From positions 1 through 6,364 of the forward strand of contig DRLW01000063.1 in NCBI GenBank assembly GCA_011375275.1: 6,364 nucleotides of DNA, in the 5' to 3' direction. How positions within the stretch are numbered: position 1 is the first letter of the stretch; each line of letters opens with the position of its first letter. The stretch comes from Bacteroidota bacterium. GTDB taxonomy: Bacteria; Zhuqueibacterota; Zhuqueibacteria; Zhuqueibacterales; Geothermadaptataceae. The notes below the pieces were generated by a model. The model ran no database searches, had not been told where the DNA came from, and saw only the letters and a program-made list of their open reading frames with translations. Below, one piece after another: positions 1-6,026 of the stretch. The translations under genes and the position numbers were made by a program.

Positions 1-17
1 AGCCGTGCTAAGCGTAA

Positions 18-35
18 CGCGACATTCATGTCGCG
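18..35. repeat. Palindrome copy 1 (CGCGACAT-TC-ATGTCGCG)
   Basis: This is a perfect 8-bp inverted repeat around a 2-nt centre. The same arms recur at 86-103 and 194-211, and with one changed base at 126-143. The two copies within a unit start 68 bp apart; the next unit starts 40 bp after the second copy. Confidence 0.9.
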
Positions 36-85
36 AAGTATGATACTTTGCGGTATTCAGCATGCCCCAGTGCGCATGGCTGAGA

Positions 86-103
86 CGCGACATAAATGTC
101 GCG
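86..103. repeat. Palindrome copy 2 (CGCGACAT-AA-ATGTCGCG)
   Basis: The arms are identical to those of copy 1, but the centre is AA instead of TC. The centre type is conserved by position in both units (TC first, AA second), so the two sites within a unit are not interchangeable. Confidence 0.9.
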
Positions 104-125
104 GTACGAGTCGTGCCAAGCGTAA

Positions 126-143
126 CGTGACATTCATGTCGCG
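126..143. repeat. Palindrome copy 3, one arm base changed
   Basis: The left arm reads CGTGACAT, against an unchanged right arm ATGTCGCG, with a TC centre. The C-to-T change turns a C-G pair into a U-G wobble if the strand folds as RNA. As a duplex protein site it would lose symmetry at that position. Confidence 0.85.
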
Positions 144-193
144 AAGTACAATACTTTGCAGTATTCAGCATGCCCCTGTGCGCAGGGCTGAGA

Positions 194-211
194 CGCGACA
201 TAAATGTCGCG
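194..211. repeat. Palindrome copy 4 (AA centre)
   Basis: This perfect copy is identical to the one at 86-103. It lies just before the right edge of the array. Confidence 0.9.
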
Positions 212-224
212 GTACGACCTGTAT

Positions 225-297
225 TGCCGTCCGGCATGTACACCAAAAGATGAGATTCCGGCACTGCGCTGCGCCGGGCCGGAATGGCACATGTCGG
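225..297. repeat. Nested inverted repeats right of the array
   Basis: An outer pair, 231-239 with 289-297, gives nine pairs with one G-T wobble. It encloses a perfect 8-bp pair, ATTCCGGC (255-262) with GCCGGAAT (278-285), around a 15-nt loop. A smaller alternative hairpin, TGCCG-TC-CGGCA (225-236), overlaps the outer left arm and would compete with it. No T-run follows, so it does not look like an intrinsic terminator. It may be the right end of the same structured element as the tandem repeats. The rest of the stretch to 384 shows only a TTGATCAA palindrome (356-363) and the start region of the next gene; I see no convincing promoter. Confidence 0.6.
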
Positions 298-384
298 AAA
301 TGGCCATAACCAGACCTCACGCAGAGTCCACAAAGCTCGCAATTCAAAATCTGTGTTGATCAATTTTTCAGGTAAAAACTGGCG

Positions 385-3234
385 ATGAAAAAGAAGCTTT
401 TTATCCTTTCCGGCCTGTTATTGTGCTGCACAACTTTTCTTTCTGCCCAGCAGCATGAGCCGGATATCGACTGGCGGACGCTGGAAACAGAGCATTTTTC
501 CATCCACTTTCCCGCAACGCACAAGCAGACAGCGCTGCTGGTGGCAGGATTGTGTGAGGCGGTGTACGACTCCGTCTCCGCACTCCTGAACTACCGGCCT
601 GCGAAAACCGAAGTCGTATTACACACGCGCACACCGGTTTCCAACGGCTTTGTTGCGCCCATGCCCTGGCGCATGGAATTGATGATCACCGAGCCCCAGG
701 AAAACTGGATGGGCTCGCGCGATTCCTGGCTGCGCCTGCTGATCACCCATGAATTCACTCATGTCGCACACCTGCGCAAACACCGCGGCCTGAGCAGCTT
801 AACCAGGCCTTTCCTCGGTGATCTCAACGCCTTCTGGCAGGCGTTGTCTCCAAACTGGTTCATCGAAGGATATCCGACCTACACGGAAACGATTCTCAAT
901 CGCGGCGGGCGGGGCCGCAACCCCTTTCACCGCATGGCCATGGAAGCACCGGTATTTGCCGGTAAACCCTGGAAACTTGAAAACACCAGTTATCTGAGCC
1001 GGAAAACCAACCCGGCATTTAAGCTCTACATCAGCGGCTATTTCATGAGCGAATTCATCGCTGAAAAGTACGGTGACAGTACCTGGACCAGGATCATCGA
1101 CCGGTACAGCGCATGGCCGCTCTTCGGGTTTAACCGCGCCGTCAAAAAAACGACCGGCAAGAGCATGAACGCTCTCTATAACGAGATGGTGCAGCAGATC
1201 AAAAACAAAGGCCGCTCCCTGCCGGCAAAGAAAGAGGTACCGACCAGCTACTTCTCGCCACGCTGGCGCGACGAAAACTCGCTGATCGCGCTCAAGACCG
1301 GCTTCGACACACTGCCCGCGTTTGTCCGCATCGATGCAGACGGCGGTGAGCACCACCTGCTCGACCGTATTCCGGGCCAGCGTGAAAACGGCCTCAGCCT
1401 GTCGCGTGAATGGCTCGTCTGGAGCGAGAGCATTCCGCACCGGCGCTTTTCAGCCACGGACTATTTCGAGCTGCGTGCTTATGATCCGGAAGAGGGCACT
1501 CTCTTTGCCCTGAGCGAGAAGACGCGGCTGCAGAGTCCGGATATCACCCGCAACGGCCGCCGCATTGTCGCAATCGAGTATGATGCGCCTGTTTCGCGAA
1601 TTGTGGAGCTGCGCCCCGGCAGTGGCGAGCGCAGGGTTCTTTTGCAGAGCCGCAGCGCGGTTTTTCTCAATCCACGCTGGTCACCACAGGAAAACAGTAT
1701 CGCCTTTGCCCGTAAAGACAGCACCGGCAGGCAGGATATCGCCCTGCTCGATCCGAATACAGGCAACTGGCGCTATCTGCACGAACCGGACGCTGCCCAC
1801 GATAACAATCCCGAATGGAGCCCGGACGGGCGCACGGTCTTTTACAGCTCCGACCGTTCAGGGCGCTTCGATATCTGGGCCGCCGAGGTAGCGACCGGCA
1901 GGCGCTGGAAGGTTACCGATGAGCCCCTCGGAGCTTTCTCGCCGGCGGTTTCTCCTTCTGGTACAAAACTGGCGTATTCGAAATATACGTACTCCGGTTT
2001 TCAACTGGCAGTCATGGAGCTCGACTCCAGCCACTGGACCCCGGAATCGCAGATCGCGCCGCGGCTTGCCGGGCCGGCGGTACGGGTACAAACTACCGGT
2101 GCCCGCCGCCCTGAGATGGGCGTGGTTGTACGGGAACAATCTTACCAGCCGTGGAGACAGCTTCTGAAACCCCAGGCCTGGCTGCCGGTCTATGTCGATG
2201 ATATGGAAGCCGGAGCAGCCGGTTTGTGGGCAACCGCTGAGGATGCTCTGCACCGGCACAACTGGAGCGGATTCGCAGCACTCTCCCTCGAGCAGGAACG
2301 GCTGCCGGTGTTCGATGTGCAGTACAGCTATCGACGCTTGTGGCCGGTACTCAGCATCCGCGGGTACGGGCACGCTGCGCAGGTGCAGGCACGCATCAAT
2401 GGCGAGACGCAGTCGCTCTGGTGGCGCCGAAGCGGCAGACAGCTTTCTGTGACCCTGCCGCTCCTGCTGGAACGCAACGTCTCTACCCGCACTCTGCGCT
2501 CATCCCTCAGCCTGCTCGTCGAGGATATCAGCGCAATCCGGGGGCCATACCGCCCCCTGCTGACGCGCTATGCCGGCCTTACAGCAGACCTGAGCTACAG
2601 CCGCTTTTCAGCAACCCTGCGTGATATCATGCCGCACTCATCTCTGTTTAACTATCTGCTGTTCGAAAGCGATATCAACGCTTTCGGCAATGCCTACAGC
2701 TCCCAGCGCCTGCTCGCCTATAACCAACTGGTTCTGCCTACGCCGTTGCGCCACCACAAGCTGGAACTGCTGGCCGTGTATCAGAACCTGCGCGGGAACT
2801 ATCCCTTCCAGCTCAGCTTCAGCGCTGTACCTGCAGGCTACGACAACAATATCAGCAGCCGGCAACGCCTGCGCCTGAAAGCAGGCTACCACCTGCCGCT
2901 GTTTTATCTCGAATATGGCCTGCCCCTGCTGCCGGTTTTTCTCGACTACCTTGCCGGTGAACTATTTTATGATTTTGCCACCCACTGGCAAAGCGGTACC
3001 GGCAACACGGAATGGGCTGGCAATGCCCTCAGCTCTTTCGGTCTGCGGCTGCGATTGCGCAGCTATGTGTTCCAGGCACTGCCGGTCGAAGTCAGCGTGG
3101 TCTGGGCCTATCGCTCGGCAGATGGCACAACGGCATTTTTCCCGGAGCTCTCTGTGCCACTGCCGTTTTTGAACCGGTCAGCGCGGGGTGGTAAGGCTCC
3201 TCAGCCGCGCGGTGTCAACATTTTCGGACGGTGA
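385..3234 (+). CDS. Secreted zinc-peptidase / TolB-like propeller / outer-membrane barrel fusion protein
   Basis: The 949-aa product begins with a Sec signal peptide (MKKK, hydrophobic core, cleavage near SAQ at about 21). Residues 22-280 resemble the peptidase MA (gluzincin) family: HEFTH at 122-126 supplies two zinc ligands and the catalytic Glu123, and Glu161 in WFIEG is the expected third ligand, 35 residues after His126. Residues from about 286 to 550 form a TolB/PD40-type propeller; the clearest blade has PEWSPDG at 476-482 followed by YSSDRSGRFDIW. After a Pro/Trp-rich hinge (SYQPW at 586-590, AWLP at 598-601), the last roughly 330 residues alternate polar and hydrophobic/aromatic residues as in an outer-membrane beta-barrel. 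The inferred place is the outer membrane with a periplasmic peptidase head; the substrate is unknown. AGGT at 370-373 lies 11 nt before the ATG. Related proteins are often labelled TolB-like or biopolymer transporter, which misses the peptidase part. No terminator is clear after the stop. Confidence 0.85.
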   Translation: MKKKLFILSGLLLCCTTFLSAQQHEPDIDWRTLETEHFSIHFPATHKQTALLVAGLCEAVYDSVSALLNYRPAKTEVVLHTRTPVSNGFVAPMPWRMELMITEPQENWMGSRDSWLRLLITHEFTHVAHLRKHRGLSSLTRPFLGDLNAFWQALSPNWFIEGYPTYTETILNRGGRGRNPFHRMAMEAPVFAGKPWKLENTSYLSRKTNPAFKLYISGYFMSEFIAEKYGDSTWTRIIDRYSAWPLFGFNRAVKKTTGKSMNALYNEMVQQIKNKGRSLPAKKEVPTSYFSPRWRDENSLIALKTGFDTLPAFVRIDADGGEHHLLDRIPGQRENGLSLSREWLVWSESIPHRRFSATDYFELRAYDPEEGTLFALSEKTRLQSPDITRNGRRIVAIEYDAPVSRIVELRPGSGERRVLLQSRSAVFLNPRWSPQENSIAFARKDSTGRQDIALLDPNTGNWRYLHEPDAAHDNNPEWSPDGRTVFYSSDRSGRFDIWAAEVATGRRWKVTDEPLGAFSPAVSPSGTKLAYSKYTYSGFQLAVMELDSSHWTPESQIAPRLAGPAVRVQTTGARRPEMGVVVREQSYQPWRQLLKPQAWLPVYVDDMEAGAAGLWATAEDALHRHNWSGFAALSLEQERLPVFDVQYSYRRLWPVLSIRGYGHAAQVQARINGETQSLWWRRSGRQLSVTLPLLLERNVSTRTLRSSLSLLVEDISAIRGPYRPLLTRYAGLTADLSYSRFSATLRDIMPHSSLFNYLLFESDINAFGNAYSSQRLLAYNQLVLPTPLRHHKLELLAVYQNLRGNYPFQLSFSAVPAGYDNNISSRQRLRLKAGYHLPLFYLEYGLPLLPVFLDYLAGELFYDFATHWQSGTGNTEWAGNALSSFGLRLRLRSYVFQALPVEVSVVWAYRSADGTTAFFPELSVPLPFLNRSARGGKAPQPRGVNIFGR

Positions 3235-3341
3235 TCCCATACCGAAAAGAGCACAGGTTCTTTGCGGCAGATATCAACATCCGCGCCAATAAAAAATCAG
3301 CCTGCCGAAAAAATGGATACCCGGACAGGATATGAAACATT

Positions 3342-3380
3342 TTTTCCACTTTTCAACGAGTTATCCACATCTTTTCCATA
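3342..3380 (+). promoter_or_regulatory. DnaA-box cluster 1
   Basis: A perfect box TTATCCACA sits at 3361-3369. TTTTCCACT (3342-3350) starts 19 bp before it and TTTTCCATA (3372-3380) starts 11 bp after it. Both flanking sites are one or two bases from accepted DnaA-box variants, and all three point the same way. A perfect 9-mer is expected by chance about 0.05 times in a window of this size counting both strands; two occur in this gap. Confidence 0.55.
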
Positions 3381-3430
3381 CATGAGGAAGCGCATCAAAA
3401 CAGGGCCTGATCTGCCCCTGATAAAGGCCA

Positions 3431-3471
3431 GACACAAGATATAGTATCTCCCCTGTCTCAGAGACACAAGA
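3431..3471. repeat. Direct repeat GACACAAGA with two palindromes between
   Basis: GACACAAGA occurs at 3431-3439 and 3463-3471, offset by 32 bp, about three helical turns. Overlapping or lying between the copies are AGATA-TAG-TATCT (3437-3449) and the 13-bp palindrome TGTCTC-A-GAGACA (3454-3466). The layout could be an operator with paired half-sites or part of an origin. No regulator can be named. Confidence 0.5.
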
Positions 3472-3500
3472 AAGGGAATTTTACTGAATTTTAACTACCC

Positions 3501-3524
3501 ATTGTAATTATTTGTTTTTACAAT
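3501..3524. repeat. AT-rich inverted repeat ATTGTAA...TTACAAT
   Basis: This is a perfect 7-bp inverted repeat around a 10-nt T-rich loop. It lies between the two DnaA-box clusters, where an origin's unwinding element could be. The pairs are weak, so a stable hairpin is unlikely. TTGTAA (3502-3507) and TAGATT (3524-3529), 16 bp apart, are only a poor match to a sigma-70 promoter. Confidence 0.4.
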
Positions 3525-3645
3525 AGATTATTCTAAACCGTACGTCTTTTTTTTCAACAGAAAAACGGTGTGAGAAAATTTTTCGTGCTACAGACAAACA
3601 ACATCTTTTGCAGAAATGTTTTTTTAAAGAATTTTTTTTCATCTT

Positions 3646-3665
3646 TTATTCATAAGTTATCCACA
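3646..3665 (+). promoter_or_regulatory. DnaA-box cluster 2
   Basis: A perfect TTATCCACA at 3657-3665 is preceded by TTATTCATA (3646-3654), which is 8 of 9 to TTATNCACA. The 11-bp offset, one helical turn, is the same as the offset between the perfect box and its right-hand neighbour in cluster 1. A long T-rich tract (3618-3650) lies directly upstream. Confidence 0.55.
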
Positions 3666-3674
3666 TTTTTTCCC

Positions 3675-3691
3675 CTGCTTCGGGCAAGCAG
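3675..3691. repeat. GC-rich hairpin beside DnaA-box cluster 2
   Basis: CTGCTT and AAGCAG form a perfect 6-bp stem around CGGGC. The hairpin starts 9 bp after the second perfect DnaA box and is followed by AT-rich sequence up to the next gene. It lacks a T-run on either strand, so a terminator is unlikely. It could lie in the 5' leader of the next gene, or be the GC block found between DnaA boxes and the unwinding region in some origins. Confidence 0.4.
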
Positions 3692-3759
3692 CCGGAAAAA
3701 CAACGGCTTATAGAAAATCAAGACAAATTTTCACTATTATCACCGGAATCGGTCACACC

Positions 3760-4545
3760 ATGACAGAGCAGAAACACAAGGTTCTCATCGTCGAAAAAGA
3801 CGCCTATATTGCGCGCTTCCTGGAAATAAACCTGAACAAATTCGGCTATGAAACCAGACTGCTTGCCGAAACAGAGAATGCTCTCGAAACAGCCAACGAA
3901 TGGCGTCCTTCGGTGATCCTGTGCGAGCTGACGAGCCAGCCGATGGATGGCATCGAATTCTGCTGGATGATCCGCGAAAAGTCAGACATCCCTCTGGTCC
4001 CGTTTATCCTGCTCACCGCTGATCGGGACATGGAGACCCGCATCAACGGCTATCGCAGCGGCGCCGATGCATTTATCCGCAAACCCCTTTCCCTGCGCTC
4101 CCTGCTCACACGCATCGAAGCTCTGCTGTGGCGCATCGAAAGCATGCGAACGTATTATGGCAGCATGCAAAAGCCCGGGGATGAAGAACAGACGGTTTTC
4201 ACCGGATCATTACAGTACTTCCCCCTGCTGGAAATCCTGCAGTTCACCAATATGAGCAAGAAAACCGGCACACTGGTGCTCGAGCAGGGCACGGAGACGG
4301 GCACAGTGATCATCGACAAAGGTGAGATTCTCTACGCGAAGGCGGGCGAGGTTGAGGGCGAAGCTGCGGCCTACCGTATGGGCGTATGGAAAGAGGGCCG
4401 CTTCACGCTCATGCCGGATATCGATCCGTCGTTGCGCAACATCAAAAAACCGACGATGAAGCTGATACTGGACTGTTTTTCAGTGCTGGACATGGAGAAC
4501 ATCGTCGTCAGTTATGATACCGGAGAGAATGCCCCGGAGAACTAA
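3760..4545 (+). CDS. Receiver-domain protein with C-terminal DUF4388 (PATAN) domain; Glu in place of phospho-acceptor Asp
   Basis: The 261-aa protein is soluble, with no signal peptide. Residues 5-125 are a CheY-like receiver: VLIVEKD at 8-14, LCELTSQPMDG at 54-64, FILLTAD at 82-88 and FIRKP at 105-109. Thr86 and Lys108 are kept, but the phospho-acceptor position is Glu56 and the acidic pair is Glu12-Lys13, so ordinary phosphorylation is doubtful. Glu may mimic the phosphorylated state. Residues 147-220 match DUF4388/PATAN, with FTGSL, KKTGTL, the GEILYA turn and a W..GRF end. This domain is common in regulators of motility, development and signalling, where it serves in protein contacts rather than DNA binding; no DNA-binding or enzymatic output domain is present. 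The start follows only weak ribosome-binding bases (GGAA at 3745-3748). No kinase gene is adjacent in the window. Confidence 0.85.
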   Translation: MTEQKHKVLIVEKDAYIARFLEINLNKFGYETRLLAETENALETANEWRPSVILCELTSQPMDGIEFCWMIREKSDIPLVPFILLTADRDMETRINGYRSGADAFIRKPLSLRSLLTRIEALLWRIESMRTYYGSMQKPGDEEQTVFTGSLQYFPLLEILQFTNMSKKTGTLVLEQGTETGTVIIDKGEILYAKAGEVEGEAAAYRMGVWKEGRFTLMPDIDPSLRNIKKPTMKLILDCFSVLDMENIVVSYDTGENAPEN

Positions 4546-4635
4546 GCGTGTAGCCTTTCTCCGTATCCTTTCCCTTGCTTTTCCCCCCGAAAATGCTTCC
4601 TTGCGACAAAAACCATCACACCAGAAATCTGAATC

Positions 4636-4639
4636 AGGA
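4636..4639 (+). promoter_or_regulatory. Ribosome binding site for the NRAMP-like gene
   Basis: AGGA lies 6 nt before the ATG at 4646 and fixes that start. A longer reading from the ATG at 4514 would overlap the preceding gene by 32 nt and add 44 residues of low-complexity charged sequence ahead of the first membrane helix. Confidence 0.7.
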
Positions 4640-4645
4640 CATTCC

Positions 4646-5926
4646 ATGCGCAAACTCGCCAGCATACTCTTCTGGTCGATCATCTCGGCTGCTTTTATCG
4701 GCCCGGGCACGGTGACGACCGCCGCCTCTGCCGGCAGCGGCTTCGGCTTTGATCTGCTCTGGGCGCTTATATTCTCCACGATTGCCTGCCTGGTATTGCA
4801 GGAGGCTGCGGCGCGCATCACCATCGTCTCGGGCATGCCCCTCGGCAGAGCCTTAGCCCAACAGTACGCCGGCCAGACATCACGGCTGCTGGTTCTGCTG
4901 CTCGTGGTCGGAGCCATCATTATCGGCTGCGCAGCGTACGAAGCCGGAAATATTCTCGGCGGTGCTGCCGGAGCTGCGCTCGGCACTTCCCTGCCTGCGG
5001 AATTGCTCAGCATCCTCATCGTCGTTGCAGCCGGGCTGCTCCTCTGGTTCGGCTCAATCCGCTTCGTCGCCCTCGCCCTTGGCGGGGTCGTCGCCCTGAT
5101 GGGTTTTGCCTTTCTCGCCACTGCTGTCATGCTCGCTCCGGATCTGACTGCGGTTGCCCGTGGCGCTCTTTTGCCAGCACTGCCGGCAGGTGCCTCCCTG
5201 CTGGTGCTCGGGCTGGTCGGAACCACAGTCGTGCCCTATAACCTTTTTCTCGGTTCCGGCATAGCAGGCAGCTCCAGCCTGACTGAGATGCGCTTCGGCC
5301 TTTCGATCGCCATCGTGCTCGGTGGTGTCATTTCCATGGCTGTGCTGATCGTCGGTACCGCCGTACCCGTGCCCTTTTCCTTTGCCAGTCTGCAAAAAAT
5401 TTTACATGACGCCGGCGGGCAGTGGGGGGCTTTTCTCTTTGCCTTTGGCTTGTTTGCAGCAGGTTTTTCGTCAGCTATTACGGCGCCCATGGCAGCCGCT
5501 GTTACAGCGCGCGACCTGTTCGGAGCGGGTGAACAATCGTGGCAGGAACGCGCCTGGCGTTACCGCATGGTCTGGCTCGCCGTCCTGCTGACGGGTCTGA
5601 TTTTCGGGCTGCTCGGCGTGAAGCCTATCCCGGTGATCATTCTCGCACAGGCATTGAACGGCATCCTGCTTCCCTTTGTCAGCATTTTTCTGCTGATCAT
5701 CGTCAACGACCGCCGCATCATGGGTGAGGCCGGGCTTAACTCAATGCTGCTCAATGCTGTTTCCGGACTGGTCGTACTCATCACTATCGTGCTCGGCGTG
5801 CTCAATCTCCTCAAGGCGGGCACAACCGCCCCGCCCGGGCCGCTCATCTTTGCTACGGCCGGTGCTATCAGCGTGCTCATCACCTACCCGGTGGTGCGCA
5901 AAATTCGCGCTGTCAGGCAGGCATGA
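4646..5926 (+). CDS. Divergent NRAMP (SLC11)-family membrane transporter
   Basis: The 426-aa protein has about 11 hydrophobic segments and begins almost directly in the first. The fold assignment rests on GPGTVTTA (19-26) matching the broken TM1 motif DPGN..T, GTTVVPYNLFLGS (192-204) matching the TM6 motif GATVMPHxxYLHS, GFSSAIT (273-279) matching GQSSTIT, and AQALNGILLPF (334-344) matching the TM10 motif SQVVLSxxLPF. Compared with Deinococcus Nramp, metal ligands Asp56, Asn59 and Met230 become Gly19, Thr22 and Val196, and Ala227 becomes Thr193; the TM10 Gln is kept (Gln335) and the TM3 Glu134 is kept (Glu99), while Asp131 becomes Ala96. Classical Mn/Fe uptake by proton coupling is therefore not safe to assume; the substrate is unknown. 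It starts 100 bp after the regulator gene, with no terminator seen between, so cotranscription is possible. Confidence 0.85.
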   Translation: MRKLASILFWSIISAAFIGPGTVTTAASAGSGFGFDLLWALIFSTIACLVLQEAAARITIVSGMPLGRALAQQYAGQTSRLLVLLLVVGAIIIGCAAYEAGNILGGAAGAALGTSLPAELLSILIVVAAGLLLWFGSIRFVALALGGVVALMGFAFLATAVMLAPDLTAVARGALLPALPAGASLLVLGLVGTTVVPYNLFLGSGIAGSSSLTEMRFGLSIAIVLGGVISMAVLIVGTAVPVPFSFASLQKILHDAGGQWGAFLFAFGLFAAGFSSAITAPMAAAVTARDLFGAGEQSWQERAWRYRMVWLAVLLTGLIFGLLGVKPIPVIILAQALNGILLPFVSIFLLIIVNDRRIMGEAGLNSMLLNAVSGLVVLITIVLGVLNLLKAGTTAPPGPLIFATAGAISVLITYPVVRKIRAVRQA

Positions 5927-6012
5927 AAAGCGAGCGGCCATAGAGCAAGCCATACCTAATATCAAACAGACTCATAAGGCAATTCACGCAACAATGAACA
6001 CCCAAAACGCGC

Positions 6013-6016
6013 AGGA
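6013..6016 (+). promoter_or_regulatory. Ribosome binding site for the last gene
   Basis: AGGA lies 10 nt before the ATG at 6027. An in-frame ATG at 5994 has no good ribosome-binding sequence nearby and would put 11 polar residues in front of the signal peptide. The CAGGACATTC around this site also precedes the NRAMP-like gene. Confidence 0.6.
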
Positions 6017-6026
6017 CATTCGTACC

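Larger units (their letters stand above)
1..216. repeat. Two tandem 108-bp palindrome-rich repeat units
   Basis: Unit 1 (1-108) and unit 2 (109-216) align without gaps and differ at 8 positions: 3, 9, 20, 41, 42, 52, 69 and 77 of the unit. The match runs to base 1, so the array may continue upstream of the window; it breaks down just after 216. Each unit carries two copies of an 18-bp palindrome plus at least three other short inverted repeats, so a single strand could fold into a chain of hairpins. Six of the eight differences are transitions. The period is a multiple of three, so an open frame runs through, but the differences fall on all three codon positions and the structure argues for a non-coding element. 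I do not recognise the family. It could be an intergenic palindromic repeat family, a structured RNA, or a protein- or recombinase-binding array. Confidence 0.9.
3235..3759. other. Long AT-rich intergenic region, candidate replication origin or DnaA-binding locus
   Basis: This 525-bp gap between two co-oriented genes is much more AT-rich than its flanks and has no credible gene. It holds two perfect DnaA boxes in the same orientation, 296 bp apart, each with near-matches. Between them are T-runs, an ATTGTAA/TTACAAT inverted repeat, a 13-bp palindrome and a repeated GACACAAGA. A GC-rich hairpin follows the second box, and then AT-rich sequence runs to the next gene. That set of parts is typical of bacterial origins, but no dnaA, dnaN, gidA or parAB gene is visible. 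In a few lines tallied by hand I saw no clear change of GC skew across the gap. DnaA-controlled transcription or a DnaA titration site are alternatives. Confidence 0.4.

Noticed and set aside
1..216. CRISPR array or integron attC sites
   Set aside because: The whole 108-bp period repeats with no unique spacer, and I found no paired RYYYAAC/GTTRRRY core ends of an attC site.
28..309. Open frame of 93 codons across the tandem repeats
   Set aside because: The frame exists because the 108-bp period is divisible by three; differences between units fall on all codon positions, the product is Arg/Cys/His-rich with no recognisable fold, and the DNA is dominated by palindromes.
799..1440. Long antisense open frame inside the peptidase gene
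   Set aside because: It is opposite a gene with clear domains and motifs, and its translation has no recognisable features; it follows from codon bias on the + strand.
3301..3345. Terminator after the peptidase gene (CCTG...CAGG followed by T-run)
   Set aside because: The stem is only four clean pairs with mismatches inside, and the T-run begins about 10 bases after it.
3262..3444. Open frame of 60 codons in the intergenic region
   Set aside because: It has no ribosome binding site, no family resemblance, and runs across the DnaA-box cluster.
4514..4645. Upstream start that would add 44 residues to the transporter
   Set aside because: It overlaps the preceding gene, lacks a good ribosome binding site, and the added residues do not resemble the family; the ATG at 4646 has AGGA 6 nt before it.
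4480..5226. Antisense open frame of 248 codons across the transporter gene
   Set aside because: The translation is low-complexity Ala/Ser/Arg/Pro, as expected for the complement of a hydrophobic membrane-protein gene.
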